DNA from: Clostridia bacterium
GTDB lineage: Bacteria; Bacillota; Clostridia; Oscillospirales; CAG-272
NCBI GenBank assembly: GCA_900769475.1
Contig: CAAGGQ010000119.1
Span: 1-8,182 of the forward strand
Direction: 5' to 3'
Length of the DNA: 8,182 nucleotides
Shown: positions 5,919 to 8,182 of the stretch, one piece after another
Position numbering within the stretch: the stretch's first letter is position 1
How the letters are laid out: each line of letters starts with the position of its first letter
Notes under the pieces: model-generated
Seen by the model: the letters and a program-made list of their open reading frames with translations, nothing else
Database searches by the model: none
Told to the model about the DNA's origin: nothing
Position numbers and translations under genes: made by a program

Positions 5919-7070
5919 ATGAAGCGCATTAAAAGTGATAAGATCCTCCTGGAGGATCGGATCTTTGACGGCTACGTGTACGTGGAAGGGGAGCGTATCC
6001 TTGACGTGAGCACCGAGGCACGTCCTGCCGAGGAGGAGATCGACGCTACGGGTTACTACGTGACCCCCGGCTTTGTGGATCTGCATACCCACGGAGGCGG
6101 AGGCCACCCCTTTGAGGGCGACGTGGAGGAGATCGTTGCGGGCTGCAACTTTCATCTGCGTCACGGCACCACCACCATCTGTCCCACCATTTCGGCCGCG
6201 CCCTTTGAGAGTATGGCAAAGTCGGTGGAGAACGTGGAGCTCGCCATGGGGGATCCGCGAGTGCTGGGAACCATTCCCGGAGCCCATTTGGAGGGGCCCT
6301 ATCTTTCCAAGCAACAATCGGGAGCTCAATGTCCGGATTTCATCACCGCGCCCCAAGAGGAGGAGTATCTTCCTCTGCTCAAGGCCTACGGAAAGAGCAT
6401 TGCCCGCTGGAGCTACGCCCCCGAAAATGACGAGGGCGCTCGCTTTACCAAGGCCTTGCGAGAGTATGGCGTGATTGCCGCCGCAGGACATACCGATGCG
6501 ACCTATCCCCAGCTCCTGCCCGCCGTGGAGGAGGGCTGTTCCTTGGTGACCCATCTTTATTCCTGTACCTCCACCATCACTCGGGACCACGGTTTTCGCC
6601 GCCTTGGGGTGATCGAGAGCGCATTCCTGCTGGAGGATATGTTCGTGGAGATCATCTGCGACGGCAAGCATCTGCCCCCCGAGTTGATCCGTCTGATCTA
6701 TAAAATCAAGGGCTCCGATCGCATCGCCCTGATCACCGATAGTCTTGCCCTGGCAGGTACTGCCCAGACACACGGCTGGATGCAAAGCACCGAGTTCATC
6801 ATTGAGGACGGCGTGTGCAAGCTGATGGATCGAAGCGCTTTTGCCGGAAGCATCGCCACGGCCGACCGATTGCTTCGCGTGGCCGTACAGGAGGCAGGAT
6901 TGCCTCTGACCGAGGCGGTCAAGATGCTCACTGCCACCCCCGCAAGGATCCTGGGCCTTTCCCAAAAGGGAACTCTGGCCCCCGGAAAGGACGCCGACCT
7001 GGTAGTGCTTGACGAGAGCCTACAGATCCGGAATGTGCTTGCCCGCGGTCAATGGGTGCCTTTGGAGTAA
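5919..7070 (+). CDS. nagA: N-acetylglucosamine-6-phosphate deacetylase (NagA type, divergent subfamily)
   Basis: A 383-residue amidohydrolase, full length. It removes acetate from GlcNAc-6-phosphate to give the substrate of NagB. Metal and catalytic residues are in order: H56-T-H58 (VDLHTHGGGG), E125 (GAHLEGPYLS), H191 (AGHTDA), H212 (THLYS) and catalytic D274 (LITDSLALAG); the C-terminal PGKDADLVVLD closes the beta-sandwich. The substrate loop differs from classical NagA: THLYSCTSTITRDHG replaces THLFNAM...HREPG, so a modified substrate is possible. The ATG at 5919 was chosen because the upstream in-frame ATG at 5829 lies inside nagB. No clear Shine-Dalgarno precedes it, so translation is probably coupled to nagB. 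Two small hairpins flank the start (5896-5908, and 5942-5958 inside codons 8-14) and could tune expression. It is the last gene of the operon. Confidence 0.93.
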   Translation: MKRIKSDKILLEDRIFDGYVYVEGERILDVSTEARPAEEEIDATGYYVTPGFVDLHTHGGGGHPFEGDVEEIVAGCNFHLRHGTTTICPTISAAPFESMAKSVENVELAMGDPRVLGTIPGAHLEGPYLSKQQSGAQCPDFITAPQEEEYLPLLKAYGKSIARWSYAPENDEGARFTKALREYGVIAAAGHTDATYPQLLPAVEEGCSLVTHLYSCTSTITRDHGFRRLGVIESAFLLEDMFVEIICDGKHLPPELIRLIYKIKGSDRIALITDSLALAGTAQTHGWMQSTEFIIEDGVCKLMDRSAFAGSIATADRLLRVAVQEAGLPLTEAVKMLTATPARILGLSQKGTLAPGKDADLVVLDESLQIRNVLARGQWVPLE

Positions 7071-7090
7071 TAAAAAGGTCCGAAACGATT

Positions 7091-7126
7091 GGCGTGATAC
7101 TCTTAACGGAGTATCACGCCAGTTTT
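7091..7126 (+). terminator. Rho-independent terminator of the operon
   Basis: GGCGTGATACTC (7091-7102) pairs perfectly with GAGTATCACGCC (7109-7120) around TTAACG, followed by AGTTTTATT. It lies 20 nt past the nagA stop codon and closes the operon. Confidence 0.9.
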
Positions 7127-7290
7127 ATTCGCCTGCGGCGAGTTCTATTGCTTCGCAGTGATATTCGGCTGTTGCCGAGTGATATTCGCTACGCGAGTTT
7201 TTGTAGGCGAATAAAATATCACTGAAGCCGTAAGGCTTCAATATCACTATTGCTGTAGCAATAATATCACTCCGACGAAGTCGGAATATA
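7123..7290. repeat. Array of short variable hairpins joined by AATATCACT linkers
   Basis: Seven small palindromes follow one another: TCGCC-TGC-GGCGA (about 7130-7140), ATTGC-TTC-GCAGT (7147-7159), TCGGC-TGTT-GCCGA (7165-7178), TCGC-TAC-GCGA (7186-7196), TGAAGCC-GTAA-GGCTTCA (7223-7240), ATTGC-TGTA-GCAAT (7249-7262) and TCCGAC-GAA-GTCGGA (7271-7285). They are linked by AGTGATATT (7157, 7178) in the left half and its reverse complement AATATCACT (7215, 7240, 7263) in the right half. A perfect 12-bp inverted repeat (7123-7134 with 7205-7216) encloses the left hairpins. Stems differ in sequence but all keep pairing. No open reading frame spans it. Nature unknown; a MITE or other non-autonomous palindromic element is the closest idea. 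Confidence 0.7.
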
Positions 7291-7294
7291 ACTC

Positions 7295-7323
7295 TTGCTT
7301 TCTCTGCCGATATGTGTTATAAT
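7295..7323 (+). promoter_or_regulatory. Strong promoter between the hairpin array and the MITE-like repeat
   Basis: TTGCTT (7295-7300), exactly 17 nt and a perfect TATAAT (7318-7323) are present. Transcription would start near 7330, immediately before the inverted repeat at 7334, and run about 250 nt before the next start codon at 7584. It may drive the small membrane protein gene through a long structured leader, or a non-coding RNA. Confidence 0.6.
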
Positions 7324-7333
7324 GGGGTAGTGT

Positions 7334-7474
7334 AAAAGCCTCCCTCCGAGAGGGAGGGGGACCGCGTTAGCGGTGGAAGGAGCCTGCGTGACTTTAGGTT
7401 TGGATAAATCTTATTGTATCGCGCTCTCCCTCAGTCGCCTACGGCGCCAGCTCCCTCCCGGAGGGAGCCTTGGG
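7334..7474. repeat. MITE-like imperfect inverted repeat, about 140 bp
   Basis: The ends AAAGCCTCCCTCC (from 7335) and GGAGGGAGCCTT (to 7471) are near-perfect inverted copies. Each end is itself a hairpin: CCTCCCT...AGGGAGG (7339-7357) and CTCCCTC-CCG-GAGGGAG (7451-7467). Inside are ACCGC-GTTA-GCGGT (7361-7374) and CGCC-TAC-GGCG (7437-7446). There is no coding capacity. This layout of inverted ends without a transposase fits a non-autonomous element mobilised in trans; target-site duplications were not clearly seen. An RNA copy would fold strongly. Confidence 0.6.
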
Positions 7475-7583
7475 CTACGCACAACCATAGGGGTATGGGC
7501 TCTGCCCGAAGCCTTTGTAATACAAAGGCGAAACTGGCGATAAAACAGAACAATAGATGTATATTACATTGGAGGTCAATAAT
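7475..7583. other. Leader region with two further hairpins before the membrane protein gene
   Basis: GGGC-TCT-GCCC (about 7497-7507) is followed by the 19-nt palindrome GCCTTTGTAATACAAAGGC (7511-7529). GGAGG at 7571-7575 is the ribosome binding site of the next gene. The palindrome has no T-run after it, so it is not a standard terminator; it may be more repeat sequence or a regulatory leader structure. Confidence 0.45.
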
Positions 7584-7940
7584 ATGAAGCAAAGCATCCT
7601 TACGTTAATAAATAATAATTTAAAGAAGTGTTTGATAATCTTATTTTTGATTTCTGCATTGGATGTTATTGCATTTTTTATAGCTCTTGGTTATTCTTCT
7701 GCAGTTTGTATCTCATCATTTTTAGCCTTTATGGTAGATATTTATGCAATTTCAAATGTTAGCGGAGCGAAATTTGGGCGGTTGTTTAATATGCATATCT
7801 TTCGCGGACATTATTTGAAAAAGCATAACAAGGAAAACCTTTATCAAACAAGTTGCCTAAGATATATAGCCGTGTTAATACCTATCAGTTCAGTGTGGTC
7901 AATCACAAACATTATTCTTGGAATTATTATAAGATGGTAA
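7584..7940 (+). CDS. Small three-helix membrane protein, function unknown
   Basis: A 118-residue hydrophobic protein starting MKQSILTLINNNLKKCLIIL. Likely membrane segments are about 16-36 (LIILFLISALDVIAFFIALG), 38-58 (SAVCISSFLAFMVDIYAIS) and 92-115 (LRYIAVLIPISSVWSITNI). A basic loop, about 62-85 (KFGRLFNMHIFRGHYLKKHNK), lies between the second and third, presumably on the cytosolic side. The ATG at 7584 was chosen because GGAGG (7571-7575) is 8 nt upstream; the in-frame ATG at 7557 lies before that site. No family is recognised. The AT-rich codon use differs strongly from the NagA operon and resembles the HEPN-motif gene, suggesting horizontal transfer. It follows palindromic repeats and ends 20 bp before a terminator, so it appears to be a single-gene unit. 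Confidence 0.75.
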   Translation: MKQSILTLINNNLKKCLIILFLISALDVIAFFIALGYSSAVCISSFLAFMVDIYAISNVSGAKFGRLFNMHIFRGHYLKKHNKENLYQTSCLRYIAVLIPISSVWSITNIILGIIIRW

Positions 7941-7960
7941 ATCACCAAATCCACCTTATC

Positions 7961-8010
7961 AAATAATGAGCCCCGACAGACCGTAAATCTGTCGGGGCTC
8001 ATTATTTGTT
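7961..8010. terminator. Bidirectional rho-independent terminator
   Basis: A perfect 20-bp stem (7961-7980 with 7988-8007) with GC-rich core GAGCCCCGACAGA and a 7-nt loop CCGTAAA has AAATAAT on the left and ATTATTTGTT on the right. It serves the membrane protein gene (plus) and the convergent gene to its right (minus). Confidence 0.93.
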
Positions 8011-8084
8011 TACTGCAGAGCAAATCTGTAATATTGTGATTTCTCCGATAAGAACATCACCCATTGGAGGCGAAGCTTCTTTTC

Positions 8085-8182
8085 TTATTCTTCTATGATC
8101 ACGTCTACTGTTTCCAGGCCGTAGTGGGCAAACAGCTCCACGTCCTCGGCGGTGATGCGCTCGCCGCTGATCACAATGGGGA
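8085..8182 (-). CDS. C-terminal end of an unidentified protein (5' end beyond window)
   Basis: On the minus strand an open frame enters from the right edge and ends at TAA (8087-8085), giving about 32 codons ending LFAHYGLETVDVIIEE. GC-rich codons and third-position G/C use match the central operon genes, so it is probably a resident gene. It converges on the membrane protein gene and shares the terminator at 7961-8010. Too little is present to name a family. Confidence 0.6.
   Translation of the reverse strand, partial: PIVISGERITAEDVELFAHYGLETVDVIIEE

Noticed and set aside
5802..6965. Minus-strand open frame of 387 codons opposite nagA
   Set aside because: Antisense of a strongly supported nagA; no family features and no promoter or ribosome binding site.
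7157..7285. Possible CRISPR array (repeats at 21-25 bp spacing)
   Set aside because: The repeated element is only 9 bp, it changes orientation midway, and the 'spacers' are themselves palindromes. No cas genes are present.

Overview
The window looks like the chromosome of a Gram-positive member of the Firmicutes, most likely an uncultured gut Clostridia. The grounds are strong AGGAG-type ribosome binding sites before most genes, sigma70/A-type promoters (for example TTGCAA-N17-TACAAT), a tRNA-Ser with an encoded CCA end, and many short palindromic intergenic repeats. The central genes are fairly GC-rich. The two flanking small-gene regions are clearly AT-rich and look acquired.

Layout. Positions 1-695 (minus) hold the 5' part of an AT-rich gene with a HEPN-type R-N-x3-H motif; it begins about 50 bp after a tRNA-Ser(UGA) gene (746-836, minus). 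Upstream of that tRNA, in the same orientation, lie two broken copies of its 5' half (983-1022 and 1155-1225). The outermost copy carries the only strong tRNA-type promoter here (1244-1272). Positions 1396-2193 (minus) encode an AraC-family regulator, divergent from a five-gene plus-strand operon. The shared control region (2194-2339) has a good promoter for each direction and a GCAAT direct repeat with 22-bp spacing.

The operon (2340-7070) encodes two Gfo/Idh/MocA-family oxidoreductases, a TIM-barrel sugar isomerase/epimerase-like protein, a glucosamine-6-phosphate deaminase (NagB type) and an N-acetylglucosamine-6-phosphate deacetylase (NagA type). Gaps are 18, 10, 1 and 7 nt, and it ends in a clear terminator at 7091-7126. 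NagA and NagB together turn GlcNAc-6-P into fructose-6-P. The three genes ahead of them suggest that an unusual amino-sugar derivative or glycoside is first oxidised, and perhaps cleaved or epimerised, before entering that route. No transporter, kinase or glycosidase is in view, so the real substrate is unknown.

Positions 7071-7583 hold no gene. They contain an array of short, different hairpins joined by a conserved AATATCACT linker, a good promoter (7295-7323), a MITE-like inverted repeat (7334-7474) and two more hairpins. Then come an AT-rich gene for a 118-residue three-helix membrane protein (7584-7940), a 20-bp perfect bidirectional terminator, and the last codons of an unidentified minus-strand gene (8085-8182).
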